A stretch of 64,000 nucleotides of DNA, taken from positions 23,097 through 87,096 of the forward strand of contig JAHLKH010000112.1 of assembly GCA_025526915.1 (NCBI GenBank). Direction: 5' to 3'. The position numbers were made by a program, and so were the translations under genes. Under the pieces are notes generated by a model, which saw nothing but the letters and a program-made list of their open reading frames with translations, did not search any database and was not told where the DNA came from. This document shows positions 21,393 to 32,528 of the stretch, piece after piece. The DNA is from Entophlyctis helioformis (lineage: Eukaryota; Chytridiomycota; Chytridiomycetes; Chytridiales; Chytriomycetaceae). Each line of letters opens with the position of its first letter. Position 1 is the first letter of the stretch.

Positions 21393-22859
21393 ATGGGCGA
21401 CGCAGGCGGCCTTGCGCAAGGCTGCAGGCGCATCGACTCGCTGCTGGAGGAGCGCGGCCTGCGGCTGGTCCCGAGCGCAGCAAAGCACCGCAGCATCGTC
21501 GCCGCCCGCCACATCCCTCGTGGCAGCACCCTCCTCGTCGAGCCGTCGCTCGCGACTGTCTGGCTCAGCGACACCGACGACCAGTCCGGCGACCCAGTCT
21601 GCTCCCGCTGCCGCCGCACCTCGACAGCCCTCAAACGCTGCTCGTCCTGCAAGTCCGTCGCATACTGCAGCACCGCATGTCAGCGCTCCGACTGGACAGA
21701 TGCCGGCCACCGGCTTGTGTGCACCGTCCTTCGCACACACCCCAGCCTCCACCCGTCCTCGCCGGCATCCCTCGACCTGGTCATGCTCGCCCGCGTGCAT
21801 GCGGCTGTAAGCCGGCTCCCGGAAACCGATCCGCAGGTCGCATCGCTGGCCAGCCTCCTCGGCCACGCCGACGATCCAACAACTGCTGCTGCTGCTGCTG
21901 CCCACTCGCACGACGCAGCTGATCTCTTTGCCGTCGCGCTGCACCCGTCGCCGTCAACCGACCCTGACGCGCGGTCGCGCTCCAAGACCGCGGCCGCCCA
22001 CCGCCTGCGACAGTTTCGCTGCAACAACTTCACGGCCACCAACAACGAGCTGTTTGCGCTGGGCGAGTGTCTGCAGCCGCTCGGCTCGCTGTTCAACCAC
22101 TCGTGCTGCCCGAACGCGGTGGCCGTGTACGATGTGGGCGATGGGCGGTGCGTGCTGGTTGTGCGGTCGATACGCGACGTGGCCGTTGGCGAAGAGGTGT
22201 GCATCTCGTACGTGGACACGATCGCGGGGCTCGCTGATCGGCGTCGGCATCTGCAGAGGTACGGCTTCGTGTGCGAGTGTGAGCGGTGCCTTTCGGAAGC
22301 GGAGAGTGCGGCTGGTCAGGATGGCCAAGATGGTGAAAGTCGTCAGAGTGGTCAAGGTGGCCAACATGGTCAGGACACAACAAAGAGTGGGATTAAGAGC
22401 CATGAACAGATGATCCGCGTTGGCTGGCAGGTGGTCGATTGGCATGTCCAGCACAAGGACGATGCAGATGATGGATACGATCGAGCCAAGATGGAGTGGA
22501 TGGACACACTGAGCAAGAGCGATCGGGCTTTGCTCTCTGTCGGGATGCTGCACGAAGCCGGCAATGCCTTCTCAGACCACCTGTCCAGTGGCGACGGCCA
22601 GCACGGGCTGGAGCAAGCGATGCCGTGGGGACTGTTGATACTGGCCATCCATCTGATGGGATACCCGAGGTTCCATCCGATGCCGTGCGTGCAGGCAACA
22701 GCCATGGCCAGACTGGTGCTGAGTCTGAATGACTGCAAAAACGCAGTCAAGCTCGGCCGGCTTGCGCAAGACTTTATCCTTGTCGCATATGGACCCGACA
22801 TGCCGTGCCCAATGCGCGACTCTGTAAAAGCGCTGCTACGCGAAGCATTGAGACAATAA
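21393..22859 (+). CDS. SMYD-type SET/MYND lysine methyltransferase
   Basis: A single-exon 488-residue protein; ATG at 21393. The SET domain is split by a MYND zinc finger, as in the SMYD family: the first SET part is GLRLVPSAAKHRSIVAAR, and the MYND finger runs from CSRCRRTSTALKRCSSCKSV through YCSTACQRSDW to HRLVC. The main SET part has the substrate/cofactor motif NHSCCPNA and GEEVCISYVD, followed by the post-SET cysteines CECERC. A C-terminal helical region follows a Gly/Gln/Ser linker (near 22310-22390). It transfers methyl groups from S-adenosylmethionine to lysines of histones or other proteins; the target cannot be told. The stop codon overlaps an AATAAA (22855-22860), which may serve as its poly(A) signal. 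Confidence 0.88.
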   Translation: MGDAGGLAQGCRRIDSLLEERGLRLVPSAAKHRSIVAARHIPRGSTLLVEPSLATVWLSDTDDQSGDPVCSRCRRTSTALKRCSSCKSVAYCSTACQRSDWTDAGHRLVCTVLRTHPSLHPSSPASLDLVMLARVHAAVSRLPETDPQVASLASLLGHADDPTTAAAAAAHSHDAADLFAVALHPSPSTDPDARSRSKTAAAHRLRQFRCNNFTATNNELFALGECLQPLGSLFNHSCCPNAVAVYDVGDGRCVLVVRSIRDVAVGEEVCISYVDTIAGLADRRRHLQRYGFVCECERCLSEAESAAGQDGQDGESRQSGQGGQHGQDTTKSGIKSHEQMIRVGWQVVDWHVQHKDDADDGYDRAKMEWMDTLSKSDRALLSVGMLHEAGNAFSDHLSSGDGQHGLEQAMPWGLLILAIHLMGYPRFHPMPCVQATAMARLVLSLNDCKNAVKLGRLAQDFILVAYGPDMPCPMRDSVKALLREALRQ

Positions 22860-23134
22860 ACGTGCTTCATCCGAAGCGTTAGAGTTGGTGCATGCCTATG
22901 CTTCATTGTCGCTGACAGAGAAACAACGAGGCGAGCAGAAAGCGGCACCAAAAACCACGGAATCGATAGACGTGCCGTGATCCTTGGCAGTGTGTTGTTG
23001 AATAAGCGGATCGAGTGTTGGGAGAGGGTGGGACGCTGGATGGGAATAGAAGACTGTCGGATGACCGAGCAGGGCTGGGCAGGGCTGGAGTGGGCAAGGA
23101 TGTGAACGCGCGCCATGCTGCGGCAAGACCCCCT

Positions 23135-24262
23135 TTACTTGTACATGGGGTTCTCCTTGAGGTGAACGGGCACCTTGTCCTCTGGGGTATCCGGGATAGT
23201 CTTGGTCAGACCCTGACCGCGGCAAATGCAAAGAAATCGAGTGTTAGACCAAGTATTACAGCAGCCGATCGTACAGAGTGCCATGCGCTGGCTTAGTTGC
23301 CCTCCAGCCTCTGCCTCTGCCTATGCCTCTGCCAGCAACATCATGCAGCCGTCTGGCGCGGATTGTCCAAGGCCGTCTGTGGAAGCGTTCGACGGCACGT
23401 GTCGTGGCTCCATGTGCCAGTCTTGAAAGCAAACACATAGAGATCCAGCCGCGATAGCACTTACGAGCTTGGTAAAGACACAGTCGTTGAACGCGCGTTC
23501 CTGCGGGCGGCACTTTTGGAAGCGCTGGTTGTTCATGTCGAGACACTCCCAGTGGGTCTTCCACGTCTCCTCGCAGTTTGCCTTTAGCTTGGCGACGCTG
23601 TAAGCGAGCAAGTCGAGTGTCAGCCGCCAAGATCTGTGCTTCTGTCGATGGAGGGATGATGATGCAGTTCAAGCCACAGCAAAGCCGTAGGATGGCGTGC
23701 TGGCTGCGCAGATGGGCTGGCCGCGCAGATGGGTTTGTGGCCGATGGCTGCTGCTGCTGCTGGATGGACGGACGGGTGGCATTCGGGCGGCAAGGAGCCT
23801 TGGTGGTTGATGCCGCCCAGCGTTGTAGAGGCGGCCAGCCAGCAGCCATCTGCGCCAAACAGCCCATTCAGCGCAACCAGACTGTCCGTCGAGCCCGGCC
23901 AGACAGGCCGACAGGCTGGCATGTTGCCGGGCAGACAGAGTGTAGCGCAGCCGCACGCTTTGTTGGCACCGCACTGCTCGCTGTGGCCAGCGTCGACCCC
24001 GCACAACGGCCACTCACAGATCCAGGCCGCAGCGGGTGACTTTCCGGCCTTCCTTGAGACAGTGCGCGGGGTCGCCCGACTCCTTCTTGCAGAGCACAAA
24101 GTCCTCGGCGTAGTCCTTGCAGGCCGAGTTGAAGAAGAAGGCCATGGACGTGAGCGGCGCCGAGGTGCACCCAATCTCGGGCACGCTGGGGACGTCGGCG
24201 GGCAGCGGGTCCTTCTCGACCCACAGCTTCTCGACAAAGATGCCTTCTCGGTGCGTCGTCAT
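23135..24262 (-). CDS. NADH:ubiquinone oxidoreductase subunit NDUFA8-like (complex I, CHCH protein)
   Basis: Three exons on the minus strand: 24262-24018, 23597-23465, 23212-23135, all GT-AG, giving 151 residues. Twin CHCH (CX9C-type) cysteines: CKDYAEDFVLCKKESGDPAHC then EGRKVTRC in exon 1, CEETWKTHWEC and FQKCRPQERAFNDC in exon 2. The C-terminus (GLTKTIPDTPED to ENPMYK) is typical of the family. The protein is imported into the mitochondrial intermembrane space, oxidatively folded, and sits on the membrane arm of complex I. Presence of complex I argues against Saccharomyces-like yeasts. Intron 1 is about 420 bp and holds nothing recognisable. The region 22860-23134 between this gene and the methyltransferase contains no gene. 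Confidence 0.9.
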
Positions 24263-24744
24263 CCTGTGCGTTGCGGAGGTCGATGCTGGCCGTCAGTGCG
24301 TTGTCTGGCGGTTGGAGCGGCGTGTTGCCGTGCGGTGCGGTGCGGTGGTGCGGTGCGGTGCGCTGGCAGCAGGTGCGGTGGGAGGGCCACGTCTGCGACT
24401 GCGCTCGACGCTGCGGCCACGACCCCCCACGACCGCACGCCCCCCGCTGCCGCACGCCGCACCGATACTCGCCCTGCACGCAACCACTTTGCCCGCACGA
24501 AACGCCTGGCCAACTCACGCAGCAGAATCGTGGGCAAACCCGCCAAACATCCAACCGCGCCGTGGTGACTTGGTGCGGCTTCGGGTCCAGATGCTCGTCA
24601 CGCCGCAGCGGCTGCTGCCATTGTTGCATGCTCTGCGATTGTGCTCTTGGCAGGCCTCTCTCACTGACGTAATTGCACACCTGGCCCAGATCTGATCTAT
24701 TCTGACCGCCATTGTCGAGAACACACTCGCACAGATCTCGCCAG
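24263..24744. other. Divergent upstream region of NDUFA8 (-) and RGS receptor 2 (+)
   Basis: No gene seen. Contains an imperfect GTGCGGTGCG tandem repeat around 24330-24372 and C-rich sequence. Confidence 0.45.
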
Positions 24745-26639
24745 ATGCTCAAGCCGGCTCTGCCCCTGTCGCACTCTGAGTCGCAGTCGCAACCTCCCTC
24801 CCCGTCATGGTCGTCGCTGTCGTCGTCGCTGTCGCCGTCACTGTCTCTGCCAACCGCGTACAGCCGCGAGATCAATCTCAAAGTCGCCGTTTTGTGCATT
24901 GAGCTCATTCTGTATGTGGTTCTGGTGCCGCTGTTCGTTGCTCGACGTCGCCACCCAGTGATCAAGTTTCGGACGTGGTCGCTGGATCTGTACGTCGTGA
25001 CGCTGCTGGTGCTGTACAAGTCGGTGGATACGAGTCTGGCGTTCTGGCAGGCCAGCGACAAGCGGCATCTGCGGACTGCGCTGACCATGGACAATCTGCT
25101 GTGTGAGTGCAGACATGCTGTTCCGCCTCATTGTGCATCGCTGAGCGCTTGCCTGCACAATCTGCCATGCAATCTGCACAATGCCCCGGATTGGTCACTG
25201 AGTCGCAATCTTCTATTAGCATTCCTGATCTTCCCCGTGTACCACGCCATCTTTATCCGCCACTACATCCTGCTGCAGATCGAGACCATCAGGCACAAGA
25301 TGGTCGTCAAGCCGGTTGCGCCAGAGTCACGCAGACACGATCGCCGCAAGCGGCGTCTTGCTTGGTACCGCATGTTTGACTCGCATGCGGCTGCATGGGC
25401 CATGTACTCGGTGCACGCCATTCTACTTGCCGCGCTCTGTCTGTGGTATGGATCCAGCATGAATGTCGATGACGAGTTGATGGGCCGCCCCACGCCGTTC
25501 TCTGGCATCCGTGCAACCATTCTGCTCATCGAGCCAGCATCGGCAACCATCTTTCTGTTCTGGAATCTGTCGTCAAAGTGAGTGCTCGTCGCTGCTCGCT
25601 TGTCTAGAATATGCGTTGGTGTCATTAACGACTACATGCCAGGGCTATCGACGACCACTACGGTATCAAGAACCAGTTCTTTATCCTCATCGGGCTGACC
25701 AATGCCATTGTGTTTACCGCAACCTGCGCGACCGTCTTTCCAGAAAGCAAAGCGACTGTCATGGCCAACGACTGGGCGTCGGCCGTGCTGCCTCTGATGA
25801 TCATTCTGGTACATCTGCTCTGGCCATTGCACAGATCCATGTCGTGGAAAGTCGCCTCTCGCAGCCAGTCCAGCGACAGTGGAAGCGGCAAAAGCCGCCA
25901 GCAGCAGCAGCGTCAGCAGCGTCAGCAACAAAGCATTGACGTGCCATCGCCATCGCCATCCGCGTCGTCTCTGGATCGCGATCTGTCCCAAGACCATGTT
26001 GTCGTGGACTACATGTCGGAGAAGCCGGCCTATGAAGACGACAGCGATGATCAGAGCGATGCGACCAGCATGTCGGCCAGCTCCATGGTCAGCAGCATGG
26101 GCACCGATATCACTGGGATGGTTTACACGGGCCAGTGCGGCTCGGCAGCAGCAGCAGGAATACGAGGCAAGCGCATCGGCCGCATGGAGTACCTGGATTA
26201 CATCCTCAGCCAGCCAGCGCTGCGGTTCGCGTTTGCGCACTTTGTGCAGCGCGACCTGTGCTCCAACGAGCTGCTGTTTGTCATGGCGATCCAGCGATTC
26301 AAGGCAGCGGCAGCCAAGTCCGAACGCGAGCGGGCGGGCGAGGCAGACAACAAGGTGCAGGCCATGGCCAACGAGATTGCGTTTGACTTTTGCCGGCCAG
26401 GGGCTCCCAACGACGTTGGGCTGCCGCGGCTTGTTGCCGAGACGATGTGGCTGCGGGTGATGCATTTTGCTGGACGGCCAGCGCGCGAGGGGCTGGTGCT
26501 GTTTGACGGCAGCGAGGAGGCGGCCGTCGGCACGGTGATGGACATGTTGCGGCGGTTCGAGGGCTCGGCGGTGCATGCGCACGCGCTGGTGGCGGCAGCA
26601 ACGGCAGGCGTGTCGGCCGACCGTCTGCATGGGCGATAG
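24745..26639 (+). CDS. Seven-TM receptor with C-terminal RGS domain (receptor 2)
   Basis: Three exons: 24745-25102, 25220-25577, 25643-26639; GT-AG and in phase. The start is the ATG at 24745 (MLKPALPLSHSES); the frame is open upstream but only through a TTG. Membrane segments include LKVAVLCIELILYVVLVPLF, LYVVTLLVLYKSVDTSLAF, LLSFLIFPVYHAIFI, AWAMYSVHAILLAALCLWYG, ATILLIEPASATIFLF, FFILIGLTNAIVFTATCATV and WASAVLPLMIILVHLLWPL, which is seven. After a Ser/Gln/acidic linker comes an RGS domain: YLDYILSQPALRFAFAHFV, SNELLFVMAIQRF, FCRPGAPNDVGLP. It has the same architecture as receptor 1, 5.8 kb away, but the sequences differ widely and the intron positions do not match. AATAAA lies at 26655, 16 bp past the stop. 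Confidence 0.83.
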
Positions 26640-26787
26640 CCCGTCGGCAGGCGAAATAAATGCGATCTTGCCATCTTGCCACGCTTCGCAACAGCATCCT
26701 ACCGCTGGACCACGCCCACCACCACCACACCGTCCGCCTCCGCACCACCCACCTCCGCACCCTCATCCGCATCCAGCTCCAGCACGC

Positions 26788-29118
26788 ATGGCACCCAACG
26801 TTCTGGTCTTGGGCGGCGTCGGCTTCATTGGCCGCACGCTCGTCTGCCATCTGATCGACAACAACCTCGCCGGCCACATCCGGGTCGTCGACAAGGCGCT
26901 GCCAGCCACCTCGTACCTCTCTGAAGCCCAGAAGAAGGTGTTCGCTGACCCAAAGGTGGAGTTTAAACAGGCCAACTTGGTCAATGCTGGTAAGGCAGCC
27001 CGCCCCATGCTGGCATGCCTGTGGTGCCCTGCTGGGCCTCTCTGCACGGCGCTCCCTGCAACAACACCACCGCACTGCACTGTACCGCACCGCATCGCAC
27101 CCCACGGAACGGCACCGCACCACCCTGTGTGGTCTGTCTGCGTGCGGCAGGCAGGCTCACTCTGGCTCGTTTTGCTGACACGCTTGCATCTCGGTTTTGC
27201 GTGCCGTGTTGCGGCTTCTTCGCCGTTACTGTGGTGGCTGGCTGGCGGGCTGGCTCACTGCCCGGCCGCACCACTCCTTTCTGTGCTTTCTCGCCCCTTG
27301 TGTTCCCTGTGGCTTGCGCCTCATTCCTTTCCAACGAACCGATGCGACGACACGATAACGGACGACCAACCCCAACACACTCCTGAACAGCTTCTGCTGA
27401 AAAGGCCTTTACCAGAGACGATGGGTCGCAGTACGACTACGTCTTCAATTGCGCGGCAGAGACCAAGTACGGCCAGGCCGAAGAGGTGTGTGCGGCTGCC
27501 ACCCGTCTGCTTGTGGCTGTCTGCTGCTTGTGACTATCTGCTTGTGACTGTCTGCTCCCCTGTTTGCGGTGATTGCTTTTGCATGCCCCTGCCTTCATTG
27601 AGCCAGCACGGCGGATCTAACACAATGGACTGTCGGGCAACGTACGGCTGTCGCTGATGGAAACGTACTGGATAGGTCTACGACGAGAAGGTGTTCCAGC
27701 TCTCGACGACAGTCGGCAAGGAGGCTGCCAAGCGCGGCATCAAGGTCTTTGTCGAGCTGAGCACGGCACAGATCTACGAAGCTGGCAAGGTATCCCCGAC
27801 TCTCTTGGCCACCACGATCGTCCAGCGACTCTCTCCTTGCTTGCTTGGCGATCGCTACTGACATGGTGGCTTGCAATGGCTTGCAACGGCCCGCAACGGA
27901 TCTTGCTTGACAGAAACCGTCGTCTGAAGACTCCAAAGCGAAGCCGTGGACATCCATTGCCAAGGCAAAGCTCAAGGCCGAAGACGAGCTGAAGAAGATC
28001 AGTGGGTGAGTGGCTGTCTGTCTGGCTGGTTGACTGCCTGGCTGATTGACGGGCTGACGCAATGGAATGTTGCCCAATGCCTGTTGATGTACGGCAGCCT
28101 GAACCTCATCATTGTGCGTCCAGCGATCGTGTACGGCCCCAGCGACATTCTTGGCATCAGTGAGTGCCGCACCGTGTCCCAAGTCTGCCCACGGTCCCAT
28201 ATGCTAATCGAAACCATCCACCTATCCGTCCACCTATCCGTCCATCCATCCATCTGTCTGCCTGTGCCGTGCTGTATAGCCCCTCGCCTCATCATCGGAG
28301 CTGTCTACAGACAACTCAAGGAGGAGATGACGCTGCTGTGGACCAAGGATCTCCGAATCAACACGGTCCACGTCCGCGATGTTGTACGTTTCCGAGACCG
28401 CCTGCACAGCCAGCTGCCATGGACTAACCGCCATGCCCTGTTGCACCGACTGGCCAGGCCCGCGCTCTGTGGCACATTGCCGCCACCAAGGAGGACGGTG
28501 GCGCAAGGACTGGACCTGTTGTGTCTGGCACAGTCTACAACCTTGCCGACAAGACCGACACGGGCAAGTCTCGTATTGGCATTGTGGCGGCACACTCGCG
28601 TCCAATGTGGCAGGGCCACTGACACCAGGCCGGCTTGTTGTGCCGCATGGTGCCGTGTGTTGTACAGACCAAGGCGAGATCAACAAGCATATCGAAGCCA
28701 TCTTTGATATCAAGACTGGATTCCAAGGCACCATGATCAGCCAGTTTGCCAAGGTGAGGCAGACTGCCCCGTCGCCAGCATGTGTTCGTGTTCGTGCATG
28801 CATGCGGTATGGCCCAGACAGTCTCACCAACGTGCATCCGTACAGCTCAACCTGGAGTCTGTGACGGAGGATGTCAACGACAAGCACCTGCAGCCGTGGT
28901 CCGAGCTCTGCAAGGCCGGCGGTGTTGCAAATACCCCTCTGACGCCGTACCTCGACCGCGAGCTGCTCAAGGACAATGCGCTCAGCATCGACGGGTCCAA
29001 GGTCGAGACGGAGCTTGGATTCGTGTACAAGCACCCGCAGGTCACTGAGGCGCTGTTGCGCGAAGTCATTGACGAGTTTGTGGCCTCGGGAATATGGCCA
29101 AAGGGCACGACGAAATAG
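26788..29118 (+). CDS. NAD-dependent epimerase/dehydratase family protein
   Basis: Nine exons: 26788-26989, 27391-27485, 27676-27789, 27914-28005, 28098-28159, 28280-28383, 28458-28563, 28668-28753, 28846-29118. All are GT-AG except intron 7 (28564-28667), which is GC-AG with donor GCAAGT. Only that donor gives the in-frame NLADKTDTDQGEINKH. The extended-SDR Rossmann motif is GGVGFIGRTL (residues 8-17). Then come VFNCAAETKYG, ELSTAQIYEA in place of the canonical catalytic region, IVRPAIVYGP and TVHVRDVARAL. It probably acts on a nucleotide sugar or similar substrate. The YxxxK pair is not obvious at its usual place (SIAKAKLKAEDELK follows), so activity should not be assumed. Confidence 0.87.
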
Positions 29119-29463
29119 TGGTGGCGACTCGGATCTGGATCTGTGTCTGGCCCTCTCGCTCTCGCTCTCGCTCTTTGTTTTGTCTCTTGTTTTGTCTGCT
29201 CCTTCCCCCACCCTTACACACGTCTGCTTCTTCTTGATCGTCGACTCCCTGACCCATACACCCACCCCGATCGCTCCTGTCATTTCATCCGCTTGAGCCT
29301 TCTTCGTCCTTCACCTCGAGCCACAATAACAAACCCCCTCACCCCCCACGCGTTACTCAGTGCCCGACAGCACAGATGGCCACCAAACCAACCAAACAAG
29401 CAACGGACGGTGCAAGTACAATCGACAACCGAAACAACCTCTTTATTACCGGCCCCTCTCTAC
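29119..29463. other. Convergent 3' region
   Basis: No gene. Holds a CTCTCG repeat (29150-29175), CAATAAC at 29324 (plus strand, for the epimerase) and AATAAA on the minus strand at 29442-29447, 17 bp past the stop of the kinase. Confidence 0.5.
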
Positions 29464-30888
29464 TCAGACGACAGCAGGAGCGTTGTGAAGGTCGTCCTGC
29501 TGCAGCAGGTTCTCGGACTGGTTGCCAATGGAGATGGACACGTACACGTCCGTGCCATAGCCCTCCATAGTGTACAGCGACACATCACCGCCCCAGTAGT
29601 TGGCATACACGCGCGACATGGGCAGTCCGAGCCCGAGATGCAGCGACGGCGGCACGGGCTCGCCGATCTTGGCAGCCAGCCGCTGGACGCGGTCGAGCGG
29701 ATGTTGATCGGCCAACAAGGCCGAAGCTGAGGATGCGGATGCGGATTCGGATGCAGATGCCGATGACGATTCCGATGAGGGCAGCGAGCTAGACGAGTGT
29801 GTGGAGCGGCGTTTGGACGAATGAGAGTACGACCAGATGTGGTCGAGAACCGCCTTGTCAATGCCGCCGCCCTGGTCCGACACGCGGAACGTGATCTGGG
29901 TATCAGCCTGGCCGATGGTGACGCGGATGGCAGGCAAAAAGAGGGGCGGCAAGACCTGGGGAGCATTAGATGGAGCAGACGAGTATGGGGCCGATGACGA
30001 TGATGAGGACGATGACGATGACGAGGATGAGGACGAGGATGAGGATGGCGGTGCGTGCTTCTCGTACGTGAAGCGCATGCTGTTCTTTAGCAGCTCAAAG
30101 AGAATGTACTCGATGTGGTCAGGGATGTATGTGAATGTGGCGCCGCGGAAACCGTCAATGACAACGTCGGGCGGGTCGATGCCATAGGCGTCGCGGAACG
30201 AAGCGCCGGCAAGACGTGTGCACTTTTCGATAATGTCGAGCGCACGGCAGCGCGTGTTGATGATGCCGATCCAGTCCTCGCGGCCCTTCTCTTTGCCAGC
30301 AAACACGCTCGACAGGGCGAGATGCTGTTCAGCAAGGACGCGGCGGCCGATGCGCGAGCGGAGCGTTTCGTTCATAAACTTGTCGGCGGCATGGCGCGAG
30401 AGATGAGGCTCGGACTCGGCAATGCCAATAGCGAGCTGGGGAATGACGACCAGGTGCACGTCGAGCATCTGTTGGATGAGGGCACAAAACTGGTTGTTTT
30501 CTTCGAGGGTCGTGATGGGCTTGACGGCGCGGAATCGCTCGAATGCGTCCCAGTACAGGCCGTAGATGAGCTGGATGTGGGGGTTCATGCCCACGACAAA
30601 GGGCAGCTGCTGGAAGACGCTGTGCAGATGGAGTCGGGTTGAGTTGGATGGAGTTGGATGATGTCAGATGACAGAGGCAATGCAGATGTGCGTTGGATGA
30701 CACGACGGGATGGCGCGAGACACGGCGTGAGACACGCCGTGAGACACGATGCGACGGCCAACCGATCCGGCAGCAGATGCACTTACGAGATGCGGTGGGC
30801 AAGACGCACGGGCAGCTCGGAGCGGATGTAGTTGGCTGCGGGATCGGGTGCAGCAGAGGAGGGCAGACGAGGCAGACGGCAGACGGCA

Positions 30889-30935
<47 letters not shown>

Positions 30936-31782
30936 CGGCAAGGCGGGCAGGCAAGAGTTGCGGGTTGGCGAGGGTGTGAGACGAGAGCACGTGCGTTAGT
31001 AGCGAGGCAATGTTGGCGCATGCACCGATGGCATCCGATGGCAGGCAGAACGGCCGGAAGGCTTGCTGGTGGCAGCGCAGAGCAGTGCAGAGCAGAGCAG
31101 CGCACAGCAGAGCAGCGCACAGCACTTGGATCTGCAACAAGCCAGCCAGCCAGATACAGCCTGACAGACAGACAGCCAGCCAGCGAACCAGCCAGCCAGA
31201 TACAGACAGACAGCCTGGCAGACGGCCGGATGAACCTTCAGGCTTACCGGACCGCAGCAGCTTCTCGAGCGTCAGATTCCGGCCAAAGACGGTGAGCTGG
31301 CGCAGAGTGACCCGCTTGGTCTCCTGCTCCAGGTAGCTCTCGAGCACCCGGTTGTTGTAAAAGTTGGCATAGGCCGGCGTCGGCGAGGCCGCCACCATTG
31401 TCCGGCTCTGGCCAACAGAGCCGAGTCGTGACGACGAGGGCGGCGCGGGAGGCGGGGTGAGTGTGGGGTTCGCGGGCTGGCTGTACAGATGCCGGTGCTG
31501 GTGGTGGATGTGAGGCTGGTGCCTTTGGCTGGCTGGTGTGCTGGTTGCTGTGCTGCTGTTGCCGCAGTGGGCGGTTGCTGTTGCATGATGAGCATGGACG
31601 CTGTCCGTTGCCGCCTGGCGCCTGCTGCAATCATGAGCCGGCTCATCTGTTGGATGAGATCGCTGGAAAGCCAAAACGGAAAGGCGGTGGCAAGACGGCA
31701 GTGCAACTGCAGATGCAGGCTCTGGGCGTCGGCCAACCACGACACGGCCGATGCCACTTGCTGGACGCCTCGAGCCGCACAT
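29464..31782 (-). CDS. Mitochondrial 2-oxoacid dehydrogenase kinase (BCKDK/PDK family)
   Basis: Three exons on the minus strand: exon 1 ending at 31248 (LEKLLRS), 30835-30787 (ANYIRSELPVRLAHRI), 30619-29464. Regulatory helical domain: ELPVRLAHRI, FVVGMNPHIQLIYGLYWDAF, then SRIGRRVLAEQHLAL. The GHKL ATPase domain has the N box ELLKNSMRFTYE, G1 box DQGGGIDKAV and G2 box GLGLPMSRVYANYWGG. It phosphorylates the E1-alpha of branched-chain ketoacid or pyruvate dehydrogenase; ELPVRIAHR-type sequence favours BCKDK but does not settle it. A poly-Ser insert of about 20 residues separates the N and G1 boxes, an odd place for low complexity. The start is uncertain: ATG 31782 gives an Arg-rich presequence (MCGSRRPASG), ATG 31398 gives none, and a neighbouring frame reads MSRLMIAAGARRQRTASM, so one indel may hide the true presequence. 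Confidence 0.85.
30890..30936. repeat. (GGCA)n microsatellite in a kinase intron
   Basis: About twelve tandem GGCA units within the first intron of the kinase gene. Confidence 0.9.
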
Positions 31783-32405
31783 TGGCAGACTGAGGCTGGA
31801 CGTCACTGAGCCGCAGCGGCATCAGATCGCCGGGGGAGCAAGGCTGCCCAGCAGCGTCCAAGGCCGTCTGTTCATGCGTCGCACGGTTGCGCAGACGGCT
31901 GCTGCCGGCACAACAACGGCACAGTGGCATCAGCCCCAAACACATACAGCAGCATCAGCAGACCCACGATCGTTCCCGCTGCGTCTGCGGCCAGCCTGTC
32001 TGTGGGTGATCACTTCTGCTGCGATCCCAGGCGAGCCAGCCAATGCAGCCACAGTCTGTTGTGTTGTTGGGCTCGTTGCGACACCGGCCGCAGAGAGACC
32101 ATCGACTGGCCGCAGAGAGACCACAGAAAGGCCGCAGAGAGACACTCGTGGCGGGTGTCTGCTACACAAGTGGCCCGCGGCACGTAAGCTCAACCGTCGG
32201 TCTTTTCGAATGCCCACACGGGCACACGGGCTCACGCGCAAACACGCCGGTCGGGGAGCCACCCGATCCGCCGCACATGACGCGCGTGCAGGTGGCCAGC
32301 CGTGCAAGCGTGCAGGCGTGCAGGCGTGCAAGCGGCCAACGAGCCCCGCCTGCGCTCCGTCTCCGCCTGCAAACAACGCCAGGCGTTCCAAGCCTCATTG
32401 TCCGC
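31783..32405. other. Divergent upstream region, kinase (-) / zinc-finger gene (+)
   Basis: No gene. Contains spaced repeats of GCCGCAGAGAGACCA (32090-32150). Just downstream, in the leader, four copies of ACCGCCCGACG-like 11-mers occur (about 32440-32490). Confidence 0.5.
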
Positions 32406-32414
32406 TATATAAAA
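32406..32414 (+). promoter_or_regulatory. TATA box of the zinc-finger gene
   Basis: TATATAAAA lies 115 bp upstream of the ATG at 32529. Confidence 0.6.
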
Positions 32415-32528
32415 CGCCGCTGTCCCCACCTGAAACACCCGCCGACCGCCCGACGACCGCCCGACGACCGCCCGACGACCGCCCGCCAGCCGACCAATCG
32501 CCCGCCATCCCGCCCCGCTTGTTTCATA

